The position numbers were made by a program, and so were the translations under genes. This document shows positions 42,275-51,694 of a stretch of 64,000 bases of DNA, in pieces. Origin of the DNA: Polyangiaceae bacterium (GTDB lineage: Bacteria; Myxococcota_A; Polyangia; Polyangiales; Polyangiaceae); NCBI GenBank assembly GCA_029261965.1, contig JAJDAH010000112.1, positions 1 to 64,000 on the forward strand, in the 5' to 3' direction. The notes under the pieces are model-generated. The model saw only the letters and a list, made by a program, of their open reading frames with translations, ran no database searches and had not been told where the DNA came from. How positions within the stretch are numbered: the stretch's first letter is position 1; every line of letters begins with the position of its first letter.

Positions 42275-43753
42275 TCACCGTTCGATCGGATAGCGCCGCA
42301 TCAGGAACCACGCGAGCAGGAGGAGCACTCCGCCGAACGGTCCTACCGCGGTCAACGCTCCCACACCCAACACCACGTCCGCCTCGGCGCCGCTCGCGGA
42401 GGAGCTCGGATCGGCCAACGCGAGGCCGTAGAGCACGACGCCGCTCAAGCCGGCGGCAGTCTTCGTGAAGACTGCCTCCATCCCGTTGTACATCGCCTCG
42501 CGCCGATAGCCGGTCTCGCTGAAGTCGAGATCCATGACGTCCGCCATGATCGGCCGCGGGAGGACGTACATGACGGCGAGCGTCGGACCGATCAAGAGGA
42601 AGATGAAAAACGTGTGGCTGACGCGAACGAGGTCTGCTTCGGCCCCCTCTGCACCAAGCAAGCCCGCGATGCCCGTGCCGAACGCGTGTCCGAAAAAGGG
42701 AGCGTGGCCGATGGTCGCCAGGAGCGGCATCGTCAGGGCGAAACCGAGCAGCCCCCACAGGTAGACTTTCTTCTTTCCATACTTCCGCGCGAGAACGTCC
42801 ACGGGAAAAAAGAACAGCAAGCTCACGATCAGGGTGACCGCGCTCAGCATCCCGCTCACACCCTCGGTTTGATGCATGATCGTTTTCACGAAGAACACGA
42901 TGCTCGCCACTACGAGGCCGAACCCCAATCGAAACGCCGCCGTCGACAGGGCATAAATGAAAAACGGCCGGTTCTTGAGACAGGTCCGCGCCGACTCGAA
43001 GAACTTGAACGGCACGACTTTCGCGTCCATGGCACCGGTTTCCCGCACGAAAGCGAGCACCGGGAGAAGCGAGACAGCGCACGCCCCGGCGACCACCAGG
43101 CTCATCGTCTGGTAGCCATGCGCGTTGAAGTCTCCGTACTTCGGCCGCGTCGCCTCCGGCAGGGTCTCGAACAGCGCCAGGTTCGCGCCGTCGATGATCT
43201 CGCCGGCAGCGGCGAGACCGACGAGCGTTCCCAGGACCTCGAAGTAGCCCATGATCTGCGACACGCGGATCCGCTGAGGAAGATCGGGACATATCTCCGG
43301 TAGGAGCGACAAGTAAGGCGCCACCACGAGGGTGAAACCCCACCAGAACAGACCCAGCATCAACGCCAGGTACCCGATGTTGGTCGCGCTCGTCGGGTCG
43401 TTGGTGGGCGGATACCAAAGTGCGACGAACGATCCGAGCAGCACCGGGGCGCCGAGAGCAATCCACGGCAGCCGCCGCCCGAACTTCGTATTCCACTTGT
43501 CGGAAAAGTAACCGACGATCGGATCGGCAACCGCGTCTTGGATACGTCCGAACATCTGCACCAACGAAAACGCACCCAGCAGCAAGAACGCGGTGCTCTT
43601 CGAGTCGTCGGTTTGCACCCAGAAGTAGAGAAGGAAGCTGCCGATGGTCGCTGGCAACGCACCGACCGAGAAGTTGCCGACGGCATACGCCACCGCGACC
43701 GGCCACGAAAGGCGCGTCCCCGCGGTGGATGCCTCCGCTTCTCCCGAACCCAT
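42275..43753 (-). CDS. MFS transporter, GPH-type sugar:cation symporter
   Basis: The product has 492 residues and twelve predicted membrane segments. GPH/MFS_2 features seen are the acidic DAVADPIVGYFSD in segment 2 region (Asp pair used for cation and sugar binding in MelB) with KWNTKFGRRLPWIALGAP directly after, and the central loop ending in a second half with KYGKKKVYLWG. It imports a sugar or glycoside with H+ or Na+. It lies near but not next to the GH4 glycosidase (45913). The 80-bp gap upstream separates it from the divergent FHA-GGDEF gene. Confidence 0.85.
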   Translation of the reverse strand: MGSGEAEASTAGTRLSWPVAVAYAVGNFSVGALPATIGSFLLYFWVQTDDSKSTAFLLLGAFSLVQMFGRIQDAVADPIVGYFSDKWNTKFGRRLPWIALGAPVLLGSFVALWYPPTNDPTSATNIGYLALMLGLFWWGFTLVVAPYLSLLPEICPDLPQRIRVSQIMGYFEVLGTLVGLAAAGEIIDGANLALFETLPEATRPKYGDFNAHGYQTMSLVVAGACAVSLLPVLAFVRETGAMDAKVVPFKFFESARTCLKNRPFFIYALSTAAFRLGFGLVVASIVFFVKTIMHQTEGVSGMLSAVTLIVSLLFFFPVDVLARKYGKKKVYLWGLLGFALTMPLLATIGHAPFFGHAFGTGIAGLLGAEGAEADLVRVSHTFFIFLLIGPTLAVMYVLPRPIMADVMDLDFSETGYRREAMYNGMEAVFTKTAAGLSGVVLYGLALADPSSSASGAEADVVLGVGALTAVGPFGGVLLLLAWFLMRRYPIER

Positions 43754-43833
43754 CGAACCGAGACCCTACACCGAGTGGCACCGCGAGTGGGCCTCTCGGG
43801 TCTAAGCGTTATGATAGGATTCGTCCTCCGAGA

Positions 43834-44712
43834 ATGACGGACCGCCCGGAACGCACGACGGCCATCGCGGCTCCTAGCCTGCCGCCGCAAGCCGGCAACG
43901 CGTGCTCGGTCATCGTGATCTCCGGACCTTGCATGGGGTCGAAAGCCGAGCTCGGGACCTCCCCGGTCGTCATCGGTCGGCTCGAAGAGTGCGACTTCAC
44001 GATCGACAGTGACTCGGTGAGCCGCAAGCACGTCAAGATCGACCCGACTCCAGGTGGCTACACCTTGCGCGACCTCGGCTCCACCAACGGAACCAAGGTG
44101 AACAGCGTCAAGGTCACCGATCACCAGCTCGTCGACGGGGATCTCATCAAGGTCGGCAAGGCGGTCTTGAAGTTCGTCGCCAAGGGCAACCCGGAGGGGC
44201 ACTACCTCCAGAAAATGACCGAACGCGCCTCGGAAGATCCGCTCACTGGGGTCGCGAATCGGCGCCAGTTCGACGAGAGACTCGAGGCCGAAACGGCTAA
44301 AATCGCGTTCAACGCGGCACCGCTTTCGCTAATCCTCTTCGACATCGACCATTTCAAGCAGACCAACGACCAACACGGTCACCCGGCCGGCGACCACGTG
44401 CTCGTCGAGGTTGCACGAATCACGAGCCAGTGCATTCGCACCGGCAACGTCGTCGCCCGGGTCGGTGGTGAAGAGTTTGCCGTGCTCTGCCCGGGGACCG
44501 ATCTCGAGGCCGCGCGTGGGCTCGCACAGGTCATCCGCTCGACCATCGAGCGAGCGCCGATGCACTTCGACGGCAACGCGATTGCCGTGACGGTGAGCCT
44601 CGGGGTCGCCGTCGCGAGCCTGGCGAGCGGCGGCTCGCCGACAACGTTGTACAAGAACGCCGACAGCAAGCTCTACGAGGCCAAGAACGCCGGCCGCAAC
44701 TGCGTTCGTTAA
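43834..44712 (+). CDS. FHA-GGDEF diguanylate cyclase-like protein
   Basis: The product has 292 residues from ATG 43834. The FHA domain (about 25-115) has the phosphothreonine-binding residues: Gly-Arg 48-49, SRKH 63-66 and STNGT 83-87. The GGDEF domain (about 128-290) has the active GGEEF loop at 211-215, DIDHFKQTND metal site and the ending YEAKNAGRN. The product-inhibition I-site (RxxD) reads RTGN (202-205), so c-di-GMP feedback is probably lost. FHA suggests activation by a Ser/Thr kinase; one lies 2.2 kb upstream at 40168. It converges with the nitrilase gene, 4-bp overlap. Confidence 0.9.
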   Translation: MTDRPERTTAIAAPSLPPQAGNACSVIVISGPCMGSKAELGTSPVVIGRLEECDFTIDSDSVSRKHVKIDPTPGGYTLRDLGSTNGTKVNSVKVTDHQLVDGDLIKVGKAVLKFVAKGNPEGHYLQKMTERASEDPLTGVANRRQFDERLEAETAKIAFNAAPLSLILFDIDHFKQTNDQHGHPAGDHVLVEVARITSQCIRTGNVVARVGGEEFAVLCPGTDLEAARGLAQVIRSTIERAPMHFDGNAIAVTVSLGVAVASLASGGSPTTLYKNADSKLYEAKNAGRNCVR

Positions 44713-45806
44713 CCCCGCACGCCCGTCAAAAGCTCCGTGAGCGACGCGCGCTTGGACGTCGGCTTGGTGCCGAACGCTCTTTCGACGCCGCGCTCGTAGA
44801 TCGGCACCATCAGCCCCGGCAGCACGATGTCCGAGAACACGTACGCTGCCTTCGACAACCGTGTCTCCGGCTGAGTCGTGCTCGGCTTCGGTCGCTGGTC
44901 CGCCAGCGTCACTTCCGCGGATGTGAACGACTCGCCGTCGCTCGAAACGAGCTCGGCTACCGAACGGCCGCGGGCATCGATCACTTTGCAACCCGGGGTC
45001 GCGTCAGCGCTCATTTCCAGCTCGCCCGACGTCGCGAGCGCCTTGGCGAGCCGCGGCATCACCGGAACCAGGCTCAGCCCGAGCAGACGACCGCGCGGCA
45101 TCGGCGTGCGAATTCGACCGCATCCGACCGTGTTGACCGCCGGGACACCGAGCCAAGCGGTCTGCTCGTTGATCATTTTTCCGAAAAGCTCATCCTCGGA
45201 ACCCTTCATGCCGCGAACGAGTGGCACGTCGTCGAAACCGAAGCTCGTGCCGTCCGCGAGGTGATACGTCGGATCCGTCGCGTCGATGGGACAGCTCGCG
45301 ATGAGCATGAAATCGATTTTGCCGGCGTAGTCCGCCCATAGCTCCGGGTGCGCGCTGTCCCAACAGACGAGCATGCCGATGCGGCCCAAGTCGGTGTCCG
45401 CCATCGCGATGCGATACTCGTTGCGGCTCCCACGGAAGGCGCTGCGCTCCCAGCCCCAAGGGAAAACCTTGTCGTAGCGCCACTGTCGACCGTTCGGCGC
45501 CACGATGAGCAACGTATTGAACACGTCGCCACCTTCACGAAAGAGAAACGAGCCCGCCAGGTGCACGCCGAGACGGTTCGAGGTCTTCTCGAGCCACTGG
45601 GTGGTGGGTCCGCCCGCGGTCTCGGCCCGTCCGACGAGCGACTCGTCGTAGGTGTACCCGGTGTTGAAGATCTCCGGCAGCACGACCAGCTTGGCACCGG
45701 TTTTTGCCGCGTCCTCCACGAGTCGTTCGGCACGCTCGAGCCTCGTGGCGGTAGGGGCGGGATTGGCGTCCATTTGGATCGCCGCGACGTGGATTTTCCG
45801 GGCCAT
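44709..45806 (-). CDS. carbon-nitrogen hydrolase (nitrilase superfamily)
   Basis: The product has 365 residues; ATG 45806 is chosen as it starts directly with the family opening ARKIHVAAIQMDA. The catalytic triad is visible: Glu45 (LPEIFNTGY), Lys113 (YDKVFPWGWE) and Cys148 (LVCWDSAHPE). It hydrolyses a nitrile, amide or carbamoyl compound; the exact branch is not clear. A C-terminal extension (about 280-365) is longer than in many amidases. It is divergent from the GH4 gene (106-bp gap). Confidence 0.85.
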   Translation of the reverse strand: MARKIHVAAIQMDANPAPTATRLERAERLVEDAAKTGAKLVVLPEIFNTGYTYDESLVGRAETAGGPTTQWLEKTSNRLGVHLAGSFLFREGGDVFNTLLIVAPNGRQWRYDKVFPWGWERSAFRGSRNEYRIAMADTDLGRIGMLVCWDSAHPELWADYAGKIDFMLIASCPIDATDPTYHLADGTSFGFDDVPLVRGMKGSEDELFGKMINEQTAWLGVPAVNTVGCGRIRTPMPRGRLLGLSLVPVMPRLAKALATSGELEMSADATPGCKVIDARGRSVAELVSSDGESFTSAEVTLADQRPKPSTTQPETRLSKAAYVFSDIVLPGLMVPIYERGVERAFGTKPTSKRASLTELLTGVRG

Positions 45807-45912
45807 GAGACCGAGCAGCCTACCAGCGACCCGCTGGCTCGCGAAGCCGACTGCGATCGCAAATTTTCCGGCCCTGACCCAGGGGGCTCTCTGCCCTGCT
45901 AACCTCGGCCGC

Positions 45913-47178
45913 ATGAAACTAGCGGTCGTCGGAGGTGGGAGCACCTATTCCCCCGAGCTCGCAGACGGACTCGCGCGCCGTTCGAAAGACCTCGGACTCG
46001 AAGAAATCGCCCTGACCGACATCGACGCCGAGCGCCTCCGCGTCGTCGGCGGCTTCGTCGGCAGAATGCTCCGCAAGCTCTCTCCCGAGGTTCGGGTGAC
46101 TCTCGAGAGCTCCACGGAGGCCGCGATCGACGGCGCCGACTTCGTCGTCACTCAGATCCGCGTCGGGGGGCAAGAGGCGCGAAAGAAGGACGAGCAGCTG
46201 GGGGCGCGATTCGGGGTGATTGGCCAAGAGACCACCGGCGTCGGCGGCTTCTCCAAAGCGATGCGCACCATCCCCGAGCTGCTGAAGATCGCTCGCATCA
46301 TCGAAGAGCGCGCGCCGGGCGCGGTGCTCATCAACTTCACCAACCCGGTTTCCATCGTCACTCAAGCCCTGCTCAACCACTCGTCGGTCAACAGCATCGG
46401 GCTCTGCAACATCCCGATCGGCCTGAAGATGGACGTCGCCAAGATCCTCGGTGTCGATCCGGCCAGAGTGAAGCTCGACTCGGTCGGCCTCAATCATCTG
46501 AGCTTCGTCCGGCGGGCGCTCCTCGACGGAAAAGACGTCTTGCCGGGTCTTCTCGAAGACGCCGGCGCCATGCGCGAAGGCAAGCCGGCGAACATTCCCG
46601 AGCTCGACTACCCCGCCGAGTTCATCACGGCCCTCGGAATGATTCCCTCGGATTACCTGCGCTACTTCTTTCTTCAGCGCGAAACGGTCGACGACCAGAG
46701 CAAAAAAGAGAAGACCCGCGCAGAAGAGGTCATGGCCATCGAGCAGGACTTGCTCTCGCACTACGCCGACGAGAAGAACGAGGAAAAACCCGCGTCACTA
46801 TCCAAACGAGGCGGCGCGTTCTATTCGCACGCGGCGATAGAGGTCATCGAGGCCATCGCCAAAAACACTGGTGACGAGCTGGTGGTCGACGTCATCAACG
46901 GCACGACCGTCCCCGAGCTCCCGCCGGACGCTGCCATCGAGGTGCCCTGCATCGTCGATGCCCGGGGAGCGCGCGCGATCGCCCAACCGCCACTGGAACC
47001 GTCGATCCGGGGGGTGATCCAACACGTGAAAGCCTACGAAGAGCTGACTGTGAGATCGAGTGTGAATCAAAGTCGACGCGACGCCATCCTGGCTCTGGCC
47101 GCCCACCCGCTGGTGCCCTCGGTGGAGGTCGCGATCGGCGTGGTAGACGAAATCGGCGGCTCGTTGGGCCTTTCCTAG
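45913..47178 (+). CDS. GH4 family 6-phospho-glycosidase-like enzyme
   Basis: The product has 421 residues from ATG 45913. The NAD-binding start KLAVVGGGSTYSPEL and the Mn-binding Cys165 (LCNIPIG) and His195 (LNHLSF) are the signature of GH4 enzymes, which cleave alpha or beta glycosides by an oxidation-elimination route with NAD+ and Mn2+. INFTNPV and AIEVP are further family motifs. The length fits 6-phospho-beta-glucosidases, but the specificity is uncertain; no PTS genes are nearby, so a non-phosphorylated or kinase-phosphorylated substrate is possible. A hairpin follows the stop. Confidence 0.88.
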   Translation: MKLAVVGGGSTYSPELADGLARRSKDLGLEEIALTDIDAERLRVVGGFVGRMLRKLSPEVRVTLESSTEAAIDGADFVVTQIRVGGQEARKKDEQLGARFGVIGQETTGVGGFSKAMRTIPELLKIARIIEERAPGAVLINFTNPVSIVTQALLNHSSVNSIGLCNIPIGLKMDVAKILGVDPARVKLDSVGLNHLSFVRRALLDGKDVLPGLLEDAGAMREGKPANIPELDYPAEFITALGMIPSDYLRYFFLQRETVDDQSKKEKTRAEEVMAIEQDLLSHYADEKNEEKPASLSKRGGAFYSHAAIEVIEAIAKNTGDELVVDVINGTTVPELPPDAAIEVPCIVDARGARAIAQPPLEPSIRGVIQHVKAYEELTVRSSVNQSRRDAILALAAHPLVPSVEVAIGVVDEIGGSLGLS

Positions 47179-47184
47179 GGGAAA

Positions 47185-47219
47185 CAGCCTCAGACCCTGC
47201 GGGTAAACCCGACAGGCTG
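47185..47219 (+). terminator. branched hairpin after GH4 gene
   Basis: Outer stem CAGCCT / AGGCTG encloses CGGGT-AA-ACCCG, 6 nt after the stop; followed by an A-rich, not T-rich, tract. Probable transcript end. Confidence 0.45.
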
Positions 47220-47303
47220 AAACAAACAACCCACGCGGCGTCCTGGGCTATTCTCGCGGTTGTCTCGCCGACGAACCGAGTGAGGCCCAGCCGGACTACA
47301 CCC

Positions 47304-50171
47304 ATGCCAAGAACGCATTTGCGACTCGTACTACTGGCGCTGCTCGTTGCCCTCTTTTCACCCGCGTGTGGTGACGGGGGGTCCGGCTCCAAACCCGTGC
47401 TCAACGAACCCACTGGCGCGTCGCCGGCGGTTCACCCGTGCGCACAGAACCCGGTCATCTGTCCGCTGGGGCTCATTTGTGACCCGCTGGGAGGATGCGT
47501 CGATTGTCTCTTCGACGCGGACTGCGGGTCAGGCGAAAGATGCGACGGCCGTAGCTGCGTCCCCGCGACGCCCTGTGACACGTCGTCGGAATGCGCCGTG
47601 AGCGTTGCTACGCCAGTTTGCGATTCCACAAAAGAATGGTGTGTCGAGTGTCTGTCGGATTCCGACTGCACCATCGCGGCTCGATGCGAGGACTCGACCT
47701 GCGAGCCGTTCACGCCGTGCATCAACTCGTTCGATTGCCCTGAGGGTCTGGTTTGCGAGCGTGACGCCGGCGAGTGCGTCCGGTGCATCGCCGATGGGGA
47801 CTGCTCCCCAGAGTTCGCTTGCGTGGCGCAGGAATGTACGCCGAGATGCGAATCCGACAACGAGTGCCTGGCCACCAACAGACTCTGCGACAAGGGTCCG
47901 GGGGTTTGCGTGCAGTGCGTCGAGCACGTCGACTGTCCGGAGGTCTATCACTGCGACGAGGGCACCTGCGAGTTGGACGTCTGCGACTCGAGGGTCAGCT
48001 CGTGTGATCCGAGCCAAAACGCCATTCTGATGTGCAATGAAGTCGGGACGGGCCTGACGCCACAGCAGTGCAGCCCGAGGACGACTTGTGGCGACGCGAG
48101 CAACGGCTTCACTTCCTGTCTACCGTGGATCTGTGACCCAGGCGCGTTCCGGTGTGACCCCGACGGCGTGACCGTCTTACGCTGTCAGCCCGATGGCCTC
48201 TCCGAGGTCGACCTGACCGACTGCTCGCGCAATGGCGACGTCTGCCGGGACGGACTGTGCGTGACGCTGACCTGCACCGCGGGCGAACTTTTTTGCCAAA
48301 ACGGCGCCGTCACTCAATGCCGCAACGACGGCACAGCCGGAGCAATCTTGACTCAGTGCAATGGCTTCGAGTTCTGCAACTCGGCCACCGCCGCCTGCGA
48401 ACCGAAAACGTGCATCCCCGGTGAAGCGCTCTGCGAGGGCCAGGTCCTCACGGTTTGCAACGCCGAGGGCTCGGGCGCAGTCTCCGGCGGGACCGATTGC
48501 GAGGCCATGAGCCTCGGCTGCAACGCCTCGGCCAACGCTTGTGTGCCCATGGTCTGCACTCCCGGTACTCAGAGATGCACGGTATCGAGCATTCTCGAAT
48601 GCAACCCCCAGGGCACCGCGGAAATGACGCAGCCAGCGTGCTCCTTCGGGACCGCGTGCGTCGAAAGTGGCGGCTTGGCTCAATGCCTCGCGACCACGTG
48701 CACCGCCGGCAGCATGGTTTGCGAGAACGATGTCATCAAGACTTGCAACGCGACCGGAACGGGCACGCTGCCGGGCGGCACGGACTGCGGTCTCGCCGGC
48801 GAGGCCTGTTTCAACGCCACGTGCCTTCCGGTCGTGTGCCAGGGCACGACGTTCTGCCAAGGCGAAGCCGTGTTCAACTGTCTCGACAACGGCACGCGCT
48901 CAACCTTGAATCGCAATTGTCCTCTGACGCAGTTCTGCAACGAGACGGGCGCCTCGGCGAGCTGCGTGCCTCAGGTCTGCGCTCCGGCCACCTCGTCGTG
49001 CGTCGGCGCTGTCGCAGGAACCTGCAACTCGAACGGCTCGGGGCTGGAGCCAGGCGGCACGGACTGCGCCGCAAGCGGCGACGCCTGCGTCAACGGCACC
49101 TGCTTGCCGATAATCTGCAACGCCGGACAGCGCTTCTGCCAAAGCGGAAACGTCTTCACCTGTGGACCTCAAGGCGCCACCTCCTCTCTTTTCGACACCT
49201 GTCAGGCCAACGAGTTCTGCGACGACAGCGGCGGCAGCGCCATCTGTCGCCGTGACGTTTGTACTCCGGGCAACCTGGTCTGCCGGGGCAGCGTCGTTGC
49301 GCCGTGCAACTCCCAGGGCTCCGGTCCTGAGCCCACCGGTGGGACCGATTGTGCACTGACTGGCGAAGCGTGCGTCGAGACGACTTTCCCGCTCATGACG
49401 GCGACCTGTCAGCCCATCGTCTGCACCGCGAACGAAGACTTCTGCATGGCCGACGCCCTGCATCGATGCAACTCGACCGGCACGGGGTCGACGTTGATCC
49501 GAAATTGCCCAGCCGCAAACGAGTTCTGCGACGATTCCGGTAGCCCGGCGGTCTGCAGCCCGCAGGTCTGTGTCGCGAATGCTCCGGCCTGCGACAACGA
49601 GACCCTCGCCACCTGCAACAGCAACGGTTCGGGCCACGTCGCACACGGCACGGATTGCTCGGCCTCGAGTCAGGTGTGCAACGAGTCGGTCATGTGCGCG
49701 CTCGCCGCGCTCGACGAAGCCGTGCCGTCAGCCATCGCGTCGGCGTCGAGCAGCAGCCGGATCGTCGGAAACTACTACAGCGTCGCCACGGCTCGCACGT
49801 TGACCGAAATCGAACAGTTCGCCACGGTGAGCGGAACGTCGCTTTTTACCTGGGTCGTCTACGAGGCGGACACCCAGACCGGCACCTACAACCGGATCTC
49901 TCAATCGACGACGTCGAGCTCGGGCATGGACCAGTACCACAGCTCCGGAACAATCAACGTCACGCTCCAGCCCGGCAAGTTCTACATGGTCGGCGTGTTC
50001 ATTCAGGGTGCCCACACCCACTTTCGTCAAGTCTCTGCAGGCCAGGCGTTCACGAGCTTCGGCAAGCGCCTCTCGGGTCTCCTCACCAGCGGCACCAGCG
50101 CGCCAACGACGTTGTCGTTCTCCACCAGCACGACTATCTACCGCCAGCGCCTCACCACCACCGGCCCCTGA
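47304..50171 (+). CDS. giant Cys-rich repeat lipoprotein with C-terminal beta domain
   Basis: The product has 955 residues; ATG 47304 gives a clean lipoprotein signal (lipobox FSPAC, Cys22), a GTG at 47280 is possible but unneeded. Residues about 45-240 contain short Cys motifs (CVDCLFDADC, CVECLSDSDC, CVRCIADGDC) repeated about every 45 residues. Residues about 240-800 alternate two Cys repeat types: one with CNxxGxGxxxGGTDC (storage of GTDC ends), one with FCQxGxVxxCxxxG and NxFCDDSG. The last 130 residues are Cys-free and beta-rich (YYSVATARTLTEIEQFA, SGTINVTLQPGKFYMVG). Probably a long disulphide-braced surface stalk with a head domain. No enzyme motif was seen. Confidence 0.75.
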   Translation: MPRTHLRLVLLALLVALFSPACGDGGSGSKPVLNEPTGASPAVHPCAQNPVICPLGLICDPLGGCVDCLFDADCGSGERCDGRSCVPATPCDTSSECAVSVATPVCDSTKEWCVECLSDSDCTIAARCEDSTCEPFTPCINSFDCPEGLVCERDAGECVRCIADGDCSPEFACVAQECTPRCESDNECLATNRLCDKGPGVCVQCVEHVDCPEVYHCDEGTCELDVCDSRVSSCDPSQNAILMCNEVGTGLTPQQCSPRTTCGDASNGFTSCLPWICDPGAFRCDPDGVTVLRCQPDGLSEVDLTDCSRNGDVCRDGLCVTLTCTAGELFCQNGAVTQCRNDGTAGAILTQCNGFEFCNSATAACEPKTCIPGEALCEGQVLTVCNAEGSGAVSGGTDCEAMSLGCNASANACVPMVCTPGTQRCTVSSILECNPQGTAEMTQPACSFGTACVESGGLAQCLATTCTAGSMVCENDVIKTCNATGTGTLPGGTDCGLAGEACFNATCLPVVCQGTTFCQGEAVFNCLDNGTRSTLNRNCPLTQFCNETGASASCVPQVCAPATSSCVGAVAGTCNSNGSGLEPGGTDCAASGDACVNGTCLPIICNAGQRFCQSGNVFTCGPQGATSSLFDTCQANEFCDDSGGSAICRRDVCTPGNLVCRGSVVAPCNSQGSGPEPTGGTDCALTGEACVETTFPLMTATCQPIVCTANEDFCMADALHRCNSTGTGSTLIRNCPAANEFCDDSGSPAVCSPQVCVANAPACDNETLATCNSNGSGHVAHGTDCSASSQVCNESVMCALAALDEAVPSAIASASSSSRIVGNYYSVATARTLTEIEQFATVSGTSLFTWVVYEADTQTGTYNRISQSTTSSSGMDQYHSSGTINVTLQPGKFYMVGVFIQGAHTHFRQVSAGQAFTSFGKRLSGLLTSGTSAPTTLSFSTSTTIYRQRLTTTGP

Positions 50172-50245
50172 CCGTCGGCCAGGGCGAGACGCTCGACGAC
50201 TCGGTGGCGTGGCCGCGGCACCACGACCGCTACGAAGACGCGCTT

Positions 50246-51610
50246 TTAGAGCAGCACTCTCGTCGCCAGGTTCAGAGTGATGAAGAAACCGCACACGTCG
50301 GTGACCGTCGTCAGCAAGGGGCTCGAAGCGAGCGCCGGGTCGATGCCGACTCTCTTGAGCAAAAGCGGGACGAGCCCGCCAAAACACACCGCGACGAGCG
50401 AATTAATCGCCATCGCTCCGCCAACGACGACACCGATGAGAGCCCATTCACTGCCACGCATGAACCAGGCTATCAAACCGATGAGAGAGCCGAGCACGAT
50501 GCCGTTGATGATCCCAACCGGCAACTCCTTCGCCAGCGTGTGCAGGATGTCCCGCGGCTTGAGCAAACCCAGGGACAGCTCGCGGATGCTCACCGCGACG
50601 GCTTGATTGCCCGCGCAACCACTCATGTCGCTGAGGATAGGGAGAAAAATGGCGAGCGCCGTCACCGCGGCTATGGTCGGCTCGTAGACCGCGACCACGC
50701 TGGCCGCCACCAAGTTGAGCAAGATGTTCGGGCAGAGGAACGCCAGGCGACGCACGATTCGAACACCGAGCTTCGTGCTTCTGAGCTCTTCACCGCCGAT
50801 GATGCCGCCGAACTCGAGGAAGTTTCGCTCGGCCTGCTCCGCGTGCGCACGCTCGACGGCGGCCCGTCGTACGACACCCACGAGCTTGCCGGCTTCGTCC
50901 ACCACTGGTGCCGCAAAAAAATTGTGGTCGGCAAAAAAGTGCTCGAGATGCGGTCGTTCATCGGTGACGACCACGCGAGCTGGTTCGGGAAACATGATAC
51001 TTTCGAGCGTGCGGTCGGGTGGCGTCAGGATCAGGTCACGCAGACGAATCACCCCTCGCAAAGTGTCGCTGTCTCCCGTCACGTAGATGTACTGCACGTC
51101 GTACTTGGCGTAGTCCGCCGCGTGCTGGCGAAGGTCGTCGAGCAAGTCGCCGATGGAGCGGCTCGCTGGATGCGAGAGGTACTCCGTGATCATGAGCCCA
51201 CCGCAAGTGTCGGAACCGTAGTGGGATAGCTCGCGCACTTCGGCGGCGTCCTCGGGGTCCATACGCTGCAGAATCGCTTCGGCGTCCGACGGGTCGAAGA
51301 ACGTCAAGACGTCGGCTTGGTCATCCGAATCCATTTCGCCGACGATCGCGGCGGCGGCCCCGGTGCTCAGCGCGCTGACTACCTTGGCCGCTTGCTCGTC
51401 GGTCAAGTGTTCGGTGAGAGTCGCGGCGAGATCGGGATCGATCTCGGCGAGCAACTCGAACATCCTGGTCCGCTCACCAGCGCCGAGTCGGGTGATGAGA
51501 TACGGTATCTCTTCAGTCGGGACGCTCCCCAACGACGCGATCAGCGCGTCGGAATCTCCCCCCGTGATGGCACGTTCGAGCTGACTGACAGGATCCGCGG
51601 ATTCGGGCAT
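50246..51610 (-). CDS. mgtE: magnesium transporter MgtE
   Basis: The product has 454 residues, the usual MgtE length. Order: N-terminal superhelical domain (about 1-125, repeats such as LLAEIDPDLAATL and ILQRMDPEDAAEV), paired CBS domains (about 130-255), a plug helix, and a five-segment membrane pore. The pore motif ILSDMSGCAGNQAVAVSIREL and LGSLIGLIAWF are family-typical; Mg2+ regulates gating through acidic residues of the N and CBS domains. Standalone; no M-box riboswitch fits in the 84-bp upstream gap, which instead holds a hairpin. Confidence 0.93.
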   Translation of the reverse strand: MPESADPVSQLERAITGGDSDALIASLGSVPTEEIPYLITRLGAGERTRMFELLAEIDPDLAATLTEHLTDEQAAKVVSALSTGAAAAIVGEMDSDDQADVLTFFDPSDAEAILQRMDPEDAAEVRELSHYGSDTCGGLMITEYLSHPASRSIGDLLDDLRQHAADYAKYDVQYIYVTGDSDTLRGVIRLRDLILTPPDRTLESIMFPEPARVVVTDERPHLEHFFADHNFFAAPVVDEAGKLVGVVRRAAVERAHAEQAERNFLEFGGIIGGEELRSTKLGVRIVRRLAFLCPNILLNLVAASVVAVYEPTIAAVTALAIFLPILSDMSGCAGNQAVAVSIRELSLGLLKPRDILHTLAKELPVGIINGIVLGSLIGLIAWFMRGSEWALIGVVVGGAMAINSLVAVCFGGLVPLLLKRVGIDPALASSPLLTTVTDVCGFFITLNLATRVLL

Positions 51611-51641
51611 GGTCCGGCCAACATAGCTGCGCCGGGTCTGC

Positions 51642-51667
51642 CGAAGGGCACTGAACGCCGCCCTTCG
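51642..51667 (-). terminator. GC hairpin between cytochrome and mgtE
   Basis: Perfect 8-bp stem CGAAGGGC / GCCCTTCG, 10-nt loop, 28 bp downstream of the multihaem cytochrome stop on the minus strand; no T-run. Confidence 0.45.
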
Positions 51668-51694
51668 TCGTGAATCGTCAGCGCGGGCTCGTTC

